In this document: positions 11,898-23,172 of the stretch, piece after piece
Layout of the letters: the number at the start of each line of letters is the position of its first letter
Position numbering within the stretch: position 1 is the stretch's first letter
Assembly: GCA_033063855.1 (NCBI GenBank)
Contig: CP093830.1
Location: forward strand, 23,002,854-23,066,853
DNA: 64,000 bases
Source: Smittia aterrima
Taxonomy: Eukaryota > Arthropoda > Insecta > Diptera > Chironomidae
Direction of reading: 5' to 3'
The notes under the pieces: generated by a model
What the model was told of the DNA's origin: nothing
What the model saw: the letters and a program-made list of their open reading frames with translations, nothing else
Database searches by the model: none
Made by a program: the position numbers and the translations under genes

Positions 11898-12225
11898 TTC
11901 AATGTACACAATCAATATTTCAATAAATGAATAGTTCCTTGTGTCTTCCAGTGATCGCATAACTCAAAATATCACGATATTTCAAATTCACTAATCTCTG
12001 AAATGTTTATTGTATGTTTCACTCAAGTATTCTAAATGGACTTGATGATCTTTCTACAATAAAATAGAATTGGGAGAGAAAATGTTATTTTGTGAAAGAT
12101 TTTTTATTCATTCATTTAAATTCATATAACTTTTTGGCGATTAAGTGGTGACCCTGAGCTCTGCGTAACTCGCGAGAAAAGAAAATTTCAGAGTTTCATG
12201 GCAGTAAAAATAATCAGCTGACGAT

Positions 12226-13249
12226 TTATGAAAGCGAAAAGAAAGCGACACATGCTAAGGAAATGATTTGCGTAATTGTTTTTAAAAGCGGACGACTGCT
12301 GCTATTCACTTCAAGTATCACAAGATCGGCAACAGCATCAGGATCAACAGTTGATTCGTCATACGATACGTTTTGAACTTCCTTGACGGCTTCTTTGATT
12401 TCATCTAATATGTGCCCCAGATCTGCAATTATTTCGTTTTTATTTTCTTCTGTAGTAGATGGAAAACTCTCTTTCGTCGTGGATTCTTCTTCTAGTTTTG
12501 ATTTGGCAGGTTCAACGTCATTTGAAGTGAATAGATCAACAAGAGGCGAAAAGAAGTTTGAGATATCGTTCGCGATAGTTTTTTCTTCACTCGGGCATTT
12601 TTCTTCCAGTTCAGCTACCAAAGCTTCCATTTGGGCAGAACTACTGGCATCTTTATTTATGCATATGTTGCCATAAAAATAAGCTTTTTGAAGTTTTTTC
12701 AGTGGTTTCAAGATATTTTTGCCAACAGCTTTCAATTTATTCTCGTGAAGTCCAATCCAGCGGATCTCCGGGTTGTGTTCGAACAAATCACTTTCTATAT
12801 TTTCTATCTCACTTCCACGAAGAACAAATTTTTTTAATTTTCCGAAATGTTTTAAGTCCACTTGCTCGACAGATTTCAATGGCGAATCTAAAATCTGAAG
12901 CGCTTCAAGGTTGGGGAAAAGTTTGTCAAGGCCTCTTGGGAAATAATTTATTCGAATCGGCGAGTAAATGTTAACTGAGTTGATATCGAGGAGAGGCGAT
13001 GACTTTCCATCAACACTTGTGATCGTATCATTTTGATTATTGATAACAAGTCCAGTTACTTGACATGACGTTCCAGCAACATCGCCATACGAAGAAACGA
13101 AGTCACACTGTAAATCCACACTATCACTTCCTTGAAGTATCGTTAATAACACAATGAAAATCGCTACTAAAGTCCTAAAGAAAATAATTAAAAAAGAATA
13201 GCAAATATAAACAACGGCCACCGATTGAAATTCTTTTAACGAACCTCAT
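12226..13249 (-). CDS. Secreted leucine-rich-repeat protein with GPI-anchor-like tail
   Basis: A 5-nt first coding exon (13249-13245, ATG-AG) is spliced over a 70 bp intron to 13174-12226, giving 317 aa. The N-terminus is a signal peptide (MRTLVAIFIVLLTILQG). About five LRRs follow (LEALQILDSPL, LKKFVLRGSEI, IRWIGLHENKL, LQKAYFYGNICIN) with a C-terminal cysteine cap near EEKCPSEE. Next is an acidic Ser/Thr/Glu-rich stalk, and the chain ends in a short hydrophobic tail after NSSSRP. This is the pattern of a GPI attachment signal, which would place the protein at the cell surface. Function is unknown; insect proteins of this form are often extracellular recognition or matrix proteins. It is a paralogue of the LRR gene at 14753-16470. 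Confidence 0.8.
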
Positions 13250-14047
13250 CTTTACACGCGACTTGTCGTCTGTAATGCCGAACTAAGAATGAGAAGCTAA
13301 CTCGATCGTTCATGAAAAATCGCTCGCTGTTGATTAGATGAGAGAAAATCTCGCGTATATTTTTAAAGCGATGGGACAATCTTCTATTTATATTTAGTCA
13401 ATTTGTTTATTTACAATTCGAATTTTGCTACAAATGAGCGTAAAGTAAAAATAATTGTTCGTTAGCAATCTTAGGAAACACTCTCGCCGTCAGATTCTGA
13501 CGTCATAATTTCATCTAAAACTCAAATTTTTCATTTTCAACTTTTTTATTCGACAATTTTTATTAAAGAACATAAATCAAGGTGAAGGGCGAACATTCCA
13601 AAAATTTTCTCTAAATTTTATAAAAATAATCTTTCGAGATTCGACTACTTGTTTGATCATCGTTTGAGAACAAACAGATCTCCAATTATAGAAGCGCATT
13701 CGAGTTGACCCCTCAGAAATTTCATGAAGCAATCGATATTTCCAAATCAATCAGACTTGAAATGTGTTCAGTTGAAATAAGAAATATTTTTATTTTCAAG
13801 TTGCTATCATGCCGAGAAATGTCTAACAAAATAATTCAATTCGACATTTCGTCGTAAATTCCAAGTCAATGCCCGAATTCATTGAAGAAATATTTTCAAA
13901 AGTTGGCTCGAGATTTAAGCTTTAGAAAAATATGCGTCTTCTGTTATTAGAAACTAAATAATTCGAAACTAAGTTTAAAACATGATTTTCAATTAATGTA
14001 ATAAACATTTCAAAAAATTTAAAAATCTTTTCGCTTCTCGAGGGAGT
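13250..14047. other. Intergenic, no gene seen
   Basis: This AT-rich spacer lies between the start of the first LRR gene and the end of the small unknown gene. The first 100 bp should hold the promoter of the LRR gene at 12226-13249; AAATATACG on the minus strand near 13360 is a weak TATA candidate. Nothing else is recognised. Confidence 0.4.
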
Positions 14048-14500
14048 TCATTTCATTCTTGAGATTTCAAAGTTGATTTTACGATGAAAGGAAATGTGTC
14101 GCTTGTAGTTCAAGATGTTGTAGCAAATCCGAAAAGCAGTTCCGCACTTTAATTTCTTCGTGCTGATCGTTTTTTTAGCTCCACATTGATCGCATTTTAT
14201 CTTGAAAACGGTTTTTATCTTAGACTTATTGTCTAACTGATAGAGCACTCGAATATTTATGTCCTTGCTTGTCCACTCAATGCTATCGTGAAAATTCTTG
14301 ACGAGCTCAGTTATATCATCAATCTTTACATTTATTTCGTCTTCTTTTTTTATTGTTGAGGCCTTTACAAAAATTTCAGGCTCTTCGATAATCGGTCCAA
14401 AGTTTGCTCTATCCAGTTCCTGAAGAACTTCATCGCGAATCTCTGAAATCGCCGAGTACTTTTCGATAAAGCTTCTTGCTTTGTTTAAATATTGCTCCAT
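14048..14500 (-). CDS. Uncharacterised 150-aa protein with a zinc-ligand-like C-terminus
   Basis: A single exon. I choose the ATG at 14500, which begins a hydrophilic helical segment (MEQYLNKARSFIEKY); the frame extends further upstream but with intron- or leader-like hydrophobic sequence. The middle is acidic and lysine-rich. Near the end are KCDQCGAKK, LKCGTAFRIC and a histidine pair HISFH. These could form a Cys2-His2-type zinc site with an unusually long spacing of about 28 residues, or a Cys4 ribbon. It is not assignable to a known family. It sits between the two LRR paralogues on the same strand. It may be lineage-specific. Confidence 0.5.
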   Translation of the reverse strand: MEQYLNKARSFIEKYSAISEIRDEVLQELDRANFGPIIEEPEIFVKASTIKKEDEINVKIDDITELVKNFHDSIEWTSKDINIRVLYQLDNKSKIKTVFKIKCDQCGAKKTISTKKLKCGTAFRICYNILNYKRHISFHRKINFEISRMK

Positions 14501-14752
14501 TTTTATTTTAATATTTAAAATCCGAACAAATATTATTATTAAAGAAATCTTACGATGTTGACTCCTTGAGACTTCAGACTGGTATGTTAAAGCTAAGAAA
14601 ATAATTTCCATTTTAAACCTCTAATTTTTTACCTGCTTATAAATTTGAAAAAGGATTTAAATTTTCACACCAAAAGGGTTAATTTATGTAATTGAAAGCT
14701 TTTAACCAATACACATAAATGCTATTTGTGACAACATTTTTATTAATATTCT

Positions 14753-16470
14753 TTAAGGAGAACAGTATTCTAGAATTTCATTTTTGATAATTGTTAGAGA
14801 CTTGTTAGGAAATTGTGAATCAATGCAACGATTCTTGCTGAAGTCTGCTTCGGTAAGTTTAGTCAGAACTGTAAGAAAATTCCCATCAACGACTTGTAAA
14901 TCATTTTTTTGAAGTAATAGTTGTTCTAAACTCTTGAGATTTTCGAAAGATTTTCCAGTCAGCATAGATAGGTAATTACTATTAAGTTTGAGCCGTTGTA
15001 ACTTATCGAGTCCTTTTAGACCATCATCTTCGATATTTTCTACATAATTGAACGATAAATCAAGTTCCAACAAGTTTCCTAAGTTTTCAAAGGCAAATGC
15101 AGGGATCTCATGAATCTTGTTGTGAGATAAATCCAAAATTTCCAATTTTGTCAAACCTTTGATCACATTTGATCTTATTGTAAACAATCCTGAAAACGTC
15201 ACTGTCAGTTTTGATAGACTCTTGAAGTGTTCTGCTAGGTTTGATGGCAGAAAAAGTGTTTGCTGCTCAACAATTTTGATTTCTTTGATGTTTTCCAACG
15301 AAATGCTTTGACCACCGGCTCCGATAACTTCTCGCACTTTCATGTTATTGTAACGAATTTTAAGATCATCAACTTCGCAAATGTAATCGACATCAGTGTA
15401 GCAAGCTAAATCGAGGAATTGGTTTTCTACTGGAGCTGACATGAACTCTTCTCTTGGATTTCCATGCGACTCAAGAGCTTTAGAAGCAACAAAAAGGTTT
15501 TTGATGGCAGCATCAAGATGGCTATCGCTTAAATTTAATTGTCCTTCTGTTGACTTCAGTTTCGCTCTAAGGTCCCTTATTTCTGTTTTTGCTCTAACAA
15601 GTTCGAATTGAGCAGGATCTTTTGGTTTTTGCTTAACAGGTTCGACTATAACTTGAATTAACTTCTCAGGTGGTGAACAGTTTCTTTCAATTTGAATGAA
15701 CAGCTCGTGCATTTGATGTGGAAATCCTGCGTATTTATCGATACAATTGTTATTGTTGAAGTTAGCTATCTCAAGCTTCGTCAGAGGAATTAGGATATAT
15801 TTTCCAATTGACATTAATCGATTTTTGTTCAAAACAATCATCCGAAGTTCCGTGTTGAACTTGAATAAATCAGCGGAGAGAGTTTCCAGTTTATTCTGAT
15901 GTAGCCAAAGCTCTCTGAGCTTAACAAAAGACTTTAAGTCCTTTTGTTCAAGAACTTTCAATGATGAATTGAAGATTTCAATGGCTTGAAGCTCTGGAAA
16001 GAACTTTTCGATGTCCTCTGGGATAAACTGAACTGTCTGATTTCGGATTTTGAGGATTATGACATTATGAAGAATTTCGTTGTAACCGTTGATTGAAGTA
16101 ACCGACGTTTGAGTCTGTTTGACAGTTACATTCTTCGCTACGAATTGTAATCCTCGGTCAGTAAAGCGCCAGGCCGTTGGCTTGTTACTAAGCTCTCCAA
16201 CCAGATCAAAGCATAAAATCTGGTAGAACGATAATGTCATAAGTAGAGTTGCAATGAAGAATCTAAAATATTAGAACTAAAATGAGCTCAATTGAAAATT
16301 GAAAGTATTTTTTGCCTCGATGATCAGCCTTGACCTTGGCATATTGATAACAGTATTGTAAAAATATCGTGATTACTTCATATTTTTTTTAAAGAATTTA
16401 AGAAAACTTTTTAAAAGCAATGAACGTTTTTATTAGAAATAAATTTATCCTAAACTTCAACTCACTTCAT
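14753..16470 (-). CDS. Secreted double-LRR protein with a coiled-coil middle
   Basis: The first coding exon is 5 nt (16470-16466, ATG-AA). A 203 bp intron separates it from 16262-14753, giving 504 aa. The signal peptide begins MKFFIATLLM. The protein holds two LRR modules: residues about 50-190 and about 290-500. Each is closed by a similar cap (NNNNCIDK...ERNCSP and SKNRCIDS...EYCSP). They are joined by a charged heptad-like stretch (RAKTEIRDLRAKLKSTEG). The second module has canonical repeats such as LEILDLSHNKIHEIP. There is no hydrophobic tail, so it is probably soluble. The shared 5-nt first exon, signal peptide and cap show common descent with the 12226-13249 gene, with an internal module duplication here. 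Long coiled-coil LRR proteins of mosquitoes (LRIM type) act in immunity, but similarity is only architectural. Confidence 0.8.
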
Positions 16471-16715
16471 CTTTAAATTTATTTAAAACGAATCGTCTGA
16501 TCGTTCTGAAATTTCAAACTCGAATGAAAGTAAAGAGCGATCGCACAATTTTCTGATAAGAAAAGTTCAGCGCGAGATTATCATTTCGTTATATTCTTTA
16601 AATACTCGAGATTCTGAGACATTGTGGCTCTAATCATTAATCATTACTCTCAAGATTCACCAATAAAACGTCGTTTATGTTTCGTACATGCGCGTCCCCA
16701 AAAAAATATTTATTA

Positions 16716-16730
16716 GTAACCATAGACAAC
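16716..16730 (+). promoter_or_regulatory. X-box-like RFX site upstream of ARMC2
   Basis: The sequence GTAACCATAGACAAC is two half-sites around a 3-base spacer. It matches the RFX X-box consensus (RYYVYY-N1-3-RRNRAC) with one mismatch in the first half. It ends 65 bp before the ATG of ARMC2, the usual distance for X-boxes that drive ciliary genes in worms and flies. ARMC2 is a flagellar gene in mammals, so position and function agree. Confidence 0.5.
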
Positions 16731-16795
16731 GAAAGTCAATAAACAAAAGAGCGCGTTGAGAGAAAATAAGTTTTGCCTCAGTATTTCCGCAAAAA

Positions 16796-19739
16796 ATGCA
16801 GAACAAGGACAAAGTTGGCACTATCCCGAAGGCGATAACATACCGAAAGACTTCCGCAGAAATTGTGAGTGAAGCGAGAAACAGTTTGCGAGCAACAGGA
16901 AGTGTAAAGCTCGTCTCAACTCGAAGACCAATCACACCGAACGTCAACAAACGCCAACTCTACGTGGATGGACATCCAGCAGGAAGACCACCGAGTGCGT
17001 TCAATTTGAAATATTTACAGTACGAGACGAGAGCATTGCCATGTCTAGAACCGATCAGTCAAAACAGCGACGAGAAAGATGCTTCAAAAAGGGTCGAGAG
17101 GTCAGGATCGCTTGGAACAATTCAGGAAATTACGTCAAAAACAAAGCTGCCAGCTTTAATCGAGAAGCCGAAAATTTCGTCAGCTACATCGCATGAGAAT
17201 TGTGAGTAATGACCAGTCGTTCGTTTAGTCAAATATCCTTAAAATAATCACGCAATTACATATTTCACCTTCAAAATAAAATTCACGAAAATGTGGAAAT
17301 TTTGGTCTCAAAATCGATAAAGGAAATGAATTTTCTTTACCCTTCCGTTCTCACAGTGAAATCAGCGATGCCGCTACGAAAAGGAAGCTCAATCTCGTTT
17401 CCTTTGGAAGGGACAAGTAAGGATCATCATCCTCTCAAGCGAAAGCAACCGGAATCGTTTGATGAAGAGAAGAGTGAATTTAAGTTAAGCAACGATCTGT
17501 CAAAGAATAGATTGATTCGCTCGAACGATTTGCTAACTCAAACATCGACCGAGGTTCTGCTGGACTTACTAAAGGCTTATTCAGGTGTAAAAGAAGTTTC
17601 CGACGAGACACAAGTCCATCTTTTTATGGTAAGATCATTGATGACGTAACGAAAATAAATTTTAAACGTTTCGTCGCTTTCGATTTAGATTTTATCAGAG
17701 CTTTACACGCGAGTTAAGGAAACGAAAGGAAGTTGGCGTGGCATGATTTTGGGGTCACTGTATGGATTAGTTGAGTGTAATTCACCGAAGATACTTTTAG
17801 CAACTGCAAGAGTCGTTCTCGCCCTTGGAGTTACTGGAAGCAACTTAACGGGAGCATGTAAACTTGTTTTCAAGGTTGCTCGGAATGAAGTGAATGATTC
17901 CCTTTTCATCGACTCGGATGTTCCAGAACTTTTAGTGGAAGGTCTAAAAGAATAATTTAGTTTATTGAATCGTTAAAACTAATTCTTTAATTTTTATTTT
18001 GAAAGCTCTTGGTAAAGTCACGCCAACGGCGGATGGTGAACCGGAAGCAGCAATTTACGGATATGGAGCGATAAGATTTCTCGCCACAGCAAACTCAAAC
18101 ACGTTGAGCAAGAAAACGGAAAATGCAGAAAGCAAAACAATCAAAGTATCCAAACATAAATCATTGGCATATCGTTTAGTGAAGCACGGAATCATTCAAT
18201 TGATGATCGTTCATCTTCAATTGCTGAATGAATTCGGTTCAACAGCGAAACTATCAGGTCAACCACTTCACGCACTTTATCAATTGTCAGGAGCCCTGCG
18301 CGTTCTTTCAGGATCGCCAATTTTTGCTCAGATCATTAATATGAGACATTCACGAGCAATGTCAATCGACGAAGAAGACACACATTTGGAGGTTGCAGGA
18401 AAACATTTGGTGAGAGCAGCCGAGATTTGCATGGACGAAATTGAAGTTCAAACAAACATTATTCGAACATTAAGTATTTTATCTGACGTGGATATATGCT
18501 GTGAGTTTATGGCTTGTGATGCGGGTCGATTAGGAATTCTTTTCGGCCCAATCGCTTTTAATTATGGTCAAGGCATGCCAGAAAAGCCGCTTGGAATAAT
18601 CAGTCGACTTGGTTACATACTTGGCAACATCATGGCAAAACATGACGATGCTCGCCTTGAATTCTTTGACAACGACGCGGCGATGGAATATGTTTTGAAC
18701 ACACTCGAATTTTATTCGAATCAGCAATTTGACATAAAGAATAATAACGGCGATACAGTGATGGATGTTTTGATTAAATTGATCCGTGTGATAGCGAATA
18801 TGTCTGTGAATGCTGAGGTTGGTTATGGATTAGGTTTGCGACCACCACTCGGCGTTGTTCTGTTGAATATTTTGCTTGAAGCAAAAGAACTTAAAAGCGA
18901 TGATGCAATGGAGCTTGTGCTTGCTACCCTCGCTGCTTTTCACAACTTGTCGTATTATCAAAATGTTGGATCTGATGATTCCAACCAGAACCATCAAGGA
19001 AGCATCGTTGAGAGGGTTCGAGATATTAGCTCAACTCTCTGTGCAATTCTCAACAATGGCCCCGAGATTGCAAAGAATGAAGCCGCACGAGTTCTCGGCA
19101 ACATGACTCGCAATGCAACAGCGCGACAATCTTTTTGCTCGTCAAACGGATTAAAAGTTCTTGTAAAATGTCTTCAGTCAAACGACAGCGAGCTGATAGA
19201 AACGTCATGTGGAGTTCTTGTTAATCTCTTAGGTGACATATAATTTCAATGGTAAAAAAGAAATTGATTTGAACATTATTCTTCTAGGCGACTGGGAAAG
19301 ACGAGCCCCATTTAAAGAAATTAAAGGCGTTCGTTTACTTCGCGAAACTCTGGAAAGATCAGGATTAAATGAGAATTGGTTGTTGGCGGGAATAACTTGT
19401 CAAGCATTTTGGAATTTCTTAATCGACAGCAGCAACGTCATTGATTCATTGGGCGAGAACGAAGCTGACTTGCTTGCAGGAGATCTTGCTGATTTGTTGG
19501 GTAATTTCTTTTTGATCCTCTTCCTTTTGTTCATTTTGTAATTAAAAATACTTTTTTTTTCAGATGATGAAAAGATTTTTCAAGGCAACCCACCAGATTC
19601 AATGTGGGAGCAATTCGCTCAGGTCGCCACTGATTTACTCGAGCGCATTCAGTCGTGTATGTCAATTAATTCAACGCCTCTAGAAGGAAGCTTTGATTTT
19701 GGTGACGAGGACGTTTCTTTGAACCGTCGATCACATTAA
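16796..19739 (+). CDS. Armadillo-repeat protein ARMC2 (axonemal / sperm flagellum)
   Basis: Six exons, 16796-17201, 17357-17628, 17689-17941, 18006-19232, 19288-19500 and 19564-19739, close in phase to 848 aa (human ARMC2 is about 867). The N-terminus carries the conserved KTSAEIVSEARNSLR motif and RPITP. The large exon 4 has armadillo-type helical repeats and the ARMC2-like IYGYGAIRFL and LCAILNNGPEIAKNEAARVLGN segments. In mammals ARMC2 is needed for central-pair and radial-spoke integrity in sperm, so a testis or sensory-cilium role is inferred. It is convergent with the thioesterase gene (163 bp between stops). All splice sites are GT-AG and introns are 55-155 bp. No truncation is seen. 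Confidence 0.9.
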
Positions 19740-19902
19740 ATCAAGTTTATTATAATTATTTAAAGAAAGCTTTATTGTGAAAAGAATAAAAATGTTGATT
19801 GAAAATTATATTACAGTTTGTTTCGGGTTAAGTGACAAAAATTTGATCTGAAAAGAATCCTTTGATTTCTCTAAAAGATTTCAGAAAAAAAATTACTCAT
19901 CA

Positions 19903-21230
19903 TTACATGTAACTGCTTTCGTTTTGTGAGTTGTCTTGACTTTCAATCATCTTTTGAAACTTGCGTCGTCCGTCAATAAAGTAAATTGCTTCGTGGTAAG
20001 TTTTTGGAAAAAGTTGTGGTAAAGGCTCATCGACAGAGTAAGTGTAATAAAACGAGTTTGATGTAGTATGGCTTCCTGTGATTGGATCCAGAACTTCAGC
20101 AAGGACCACAATTACCATAAAGTTTAGCTCGGTGTAGAGAACGTGAGCTTTCATATCAACAAGTGATGACACATCGACTGGTCGGATAAAAGTAATGTCG
20201 CTCATTTGCCGCAGTTTCGGTCGACGCTTCGAGAAGGAATAAGCGAGAGCCCATGACAACTCCAGACTATGTCGCATAAGGAACCCGCCGAAAATTTTGT
20301 TGTTATTATTTCTGTCTTCTGGATGAGAGAAGATAATGTTAGATAAGTTGGCGTCTTCCATCCAAACAGCTCCAGGAGGCAAAATTCGCTTATTAAAGGC
20401 CTTCGATCGTCCGTCAATGGATTGGATGAATAAATCGTGAATCAGTCTAGTTTCAAATGTGTTAGGTTCCGTTTTTAACAAATCAAATCGTTGAATAGCT
20501 TGTCGCGTTGCCTTGCGGCTCTCTCCGCCTTCAAGAATTGATCGTTCCACATCGTTTTTTGGCGCAATTTGATTGACTATAGCTGCTCGAGTATTTGTTG
20601 GGTCCCGTGCTGCCATCAAAAACAAAGCTCGAGTAAGTTGCATCCACTCTCCAATTCTTTTCTGCTCAAGCACAACAACCACTTCTATCGAACTCTTTCC
20701 AACCCAGCTGACATGACCAGAAAGGCGAATATCTTGATCCTGTTTAGCGTCAATATCGCTGAAATCGATTTTGTCGACGAGCACGGTGACAAAAGTGTAA
20801 GGGAGGGGTGTTCCTGGTTTCAAATCCGGAACTAAAACGTGTTGTTGTACAATCCAAACAGCAAACAAATCCATATCTTCCATCAATCTTCCTACAAACG
20901 AAGACCTTTGATCTTATCAGCTCATGGAATTAATTTAGACTTACCTAATCTAATACTCCCAAGAAATCCAATGTATTTTTCTCGCAAACCAATATCAGAC
21001 CCCAAGGGTATAATTGCTGACGTATAGCTGTCTTGCATTGATCGTTTTGGAAGCTTCTCAGCATCTTGTGGTGTCAATTGTGCCAATCGCTCTCTCGTGT
21101 GACTTAACGGATTATAACCAGGTTTCATTCCCATTTTCTCCATTATTTTGAGTTTTACATCATTCATTGTCCCCGCCAGTGATTCTGGCCTGGATGGGTT
21201 CGTAGAACCATTTTGGTTGATCGACATCAT
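19903..21230 (-). CDS. Acyl-CoA thioesterase of the ACOT9/10 type (double hot-dog)
   Basis: Exons 21230-20945 and 20891-19903 are joined across a 53 bp phase-1 intron, giving 424 aa (human ACOT9 is 439). Two hot-dog domains are visible. The first includes HVSWVGKSSIEVVV; the second contains NIIFSHPEDRNNNNKIFGGFLMRHSLELSWALAYSF, the characteristic ACOT9 segment. The enzyme hydrolyses acyl-CoAs in mitochondria. The predicted start lacks an obvious mitochondrial leader. On the minus strand a donor-like GTGAGT near 21314 and a splice-acceptor-like site just before the ATG suggest a short upstream exon, so the true N-terminus may be longer. It is head to head with TAB1, 362 bp apart. Confidence 0.88.
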
Positions 21231-21592
21231 TTTGGTGGAACTTGAAGTAGTTCAAGGTCAAGAAAATTTTAATTTTTTTTATAAAATACTAGACACTGGC
21301 AAATTCTTAACTCACGCGATAACTGATGACTGGGATTTTGTTATCAAATCAAATTCCATGTATAAAGCTTTATTCACGGATTTTATATAGCGATTCACAA
21401 ATATACTGTCAATTTTCGATATTTATTATTTTGACTTAGATTAAAATCAGAGACAAGAAATCAAATCGAACTTGACTCGTCGCGTGGTAAATTTCAAATA
21501 ATCGTCGGTTCATCGTGTGCTTATGAAAAGAAGTTGCCTGATATTTCGTATCGGGCAACTCATTTGTTTTCATTTAAAATTTTATTTTGAAA

Positions 21593-23081
21593 ATGATGAA
21601 GTTTCAAGAGAATGTAGCTGTTGGCAATCGAATTTGGACTGACGGTATTAAATCATTAAGGTTCTTGAGGAACACGTTGTGTACGATTTAATCATCCATA
21701 GATTTGCCGATTTGTGAAATTACTGGATGCGGAAATTCTATTAATCAGGTTTATTTGCGCGATGGAAGAAACGTCGTTGGAAGAACCTCGGACTTCGAAA
21801 AGAAATTATACTGCCGCTACAATGAAGAAAAGTAATTCAAATATATTGCAGCGTAAAAGAATCTAATCAACTTACCTTAATTTCTTTCGTAGCTTCCTTT
21901 ACTCGATCTGCTCTGGGCATAATGGTCCTTCAGTTGCTGACTTCGCTTTGAGTCGAATATCTGCAGATATTTTACTTGGTGGTGGCATTGCCGCAGGAAA
22001 ATCCGATGAAGACATAAAGGAGCTTCTTAAGATGAGTTTCATATCGGCCGAAAAGGGATATAACACAAATATCGACAACCTACTTGCGACGAAAGAGCAA
22101 CTTTTATTTCAAATAAGTGATCTTTCCCAATATGAGATCTCTCAACGGTATTCAGAAGTTTTGAACAGCTTAAACGCTATAAACAAGGAGCTCACAATTG
22201 GATCATCAGTTCTCGTTGCTTTGATTACAAACAAAAAGCTTTACATTGCGAATCTCGGAGTTGGACGAGCGTTGTTTGTAAAGAATGATGTGCAGAGCGA
22301 TGTCTTGCGGGTAATCCAAGTTACAGTCGATCATAATTTGGCAAACGAAGACGAAATGCTGAGATTGTGTTCTCTTGGTCTTGAAGATGGATCATTGCGA
22401 AATGAGATCTTCGCCACTCGATGCATAGGTAATTACATGGGAAAAGGAGGTTACAAGGATTCAGAATACCTATCGCAAGCAGTTGGTGAGCCCATCCTAA
22501 GCACACCTGAAATAATAGGACCAATTGGAATTGATCAATCAGCAAGATTCCTTCTTCTTCTCTCTGGCGGTTTATGTAAAGTATTGACACAACTTTTCTC
22601 CGAAGATTTAAATATCGTCAACAAAGAGCTTGTGTCAATTGTGGTTCAACAATTTAACAAGCAATCCACACTTGTTGGAGTTAGTCAATCAGTCATCAAT
22701 CACATTTCACAACTTCATCACGATTTCTTCATGAAAACAAGAATGAGCGGAGCTGAAGCTCCATTTACATCCCGTGACGATATGACACTATTGATTCGAA
22801 ATTTTTCGTTTGACATGCCACATTCGATTGAATCGCAATCGGAAAATAGCAGACCTTCAACGATGTCAACTTCATCTTATTCTCAAACACAAAATGCAGC
22901 TAACACAATCACTTCATATTCATCAACCAACACCAGCATTAACTACAGCAATTCCTATCCCACAGAGAGAAAGGCGAAGCCTTACGTTTGCTTTAAGGAA
23001 TATTTCGAAAATGTTGAGCAAGCAAGAAGGGAAGGAAAGCTTCCAAAAGATGTTGAATTTGATGATGAGCCTCTAGTCTGA
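21593..23081 (+). CDS. TAB1, TAK1-binding pseudophosphatase adaptor
   Basis: Exons 21593-21644, 21702-21831 and 21893-23081 give 456 aa (human TAB1 is 504). The N-terminal motif IWTDDLPICEITGCG parallels human SWTDDLPLCHLSG. The body is a PP2C fold (ELTIGSSVLVALITNKKLYIANLGVGRAL, RDDMTLLIRNF). The metal-binding aspartate of active PP2C (DGHGG) is replaced in YSICSGHNG, so it should be catalytically dead, as TAB1 is. After a Ser/Thr/Asn-rich linker, the C-terminus has KPYVCFKEYF, equivalent to the TAK1-binding motif EPYVDFAEFY. TAB1 activates TAK1 in IMD/JNK-type signalling. It is convergent with RPGRIP1L, 91 bp apart. Confidence 0.88.
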
Positions 23082-23172
23082 ATATTATTCAGTGATTAAA
23101 TCGCCTTAAAAGTTTAACAGAAATAAGAATAGAGAAAATAAATTTCATTTATTACTGTAACCGGTTTTCAAA

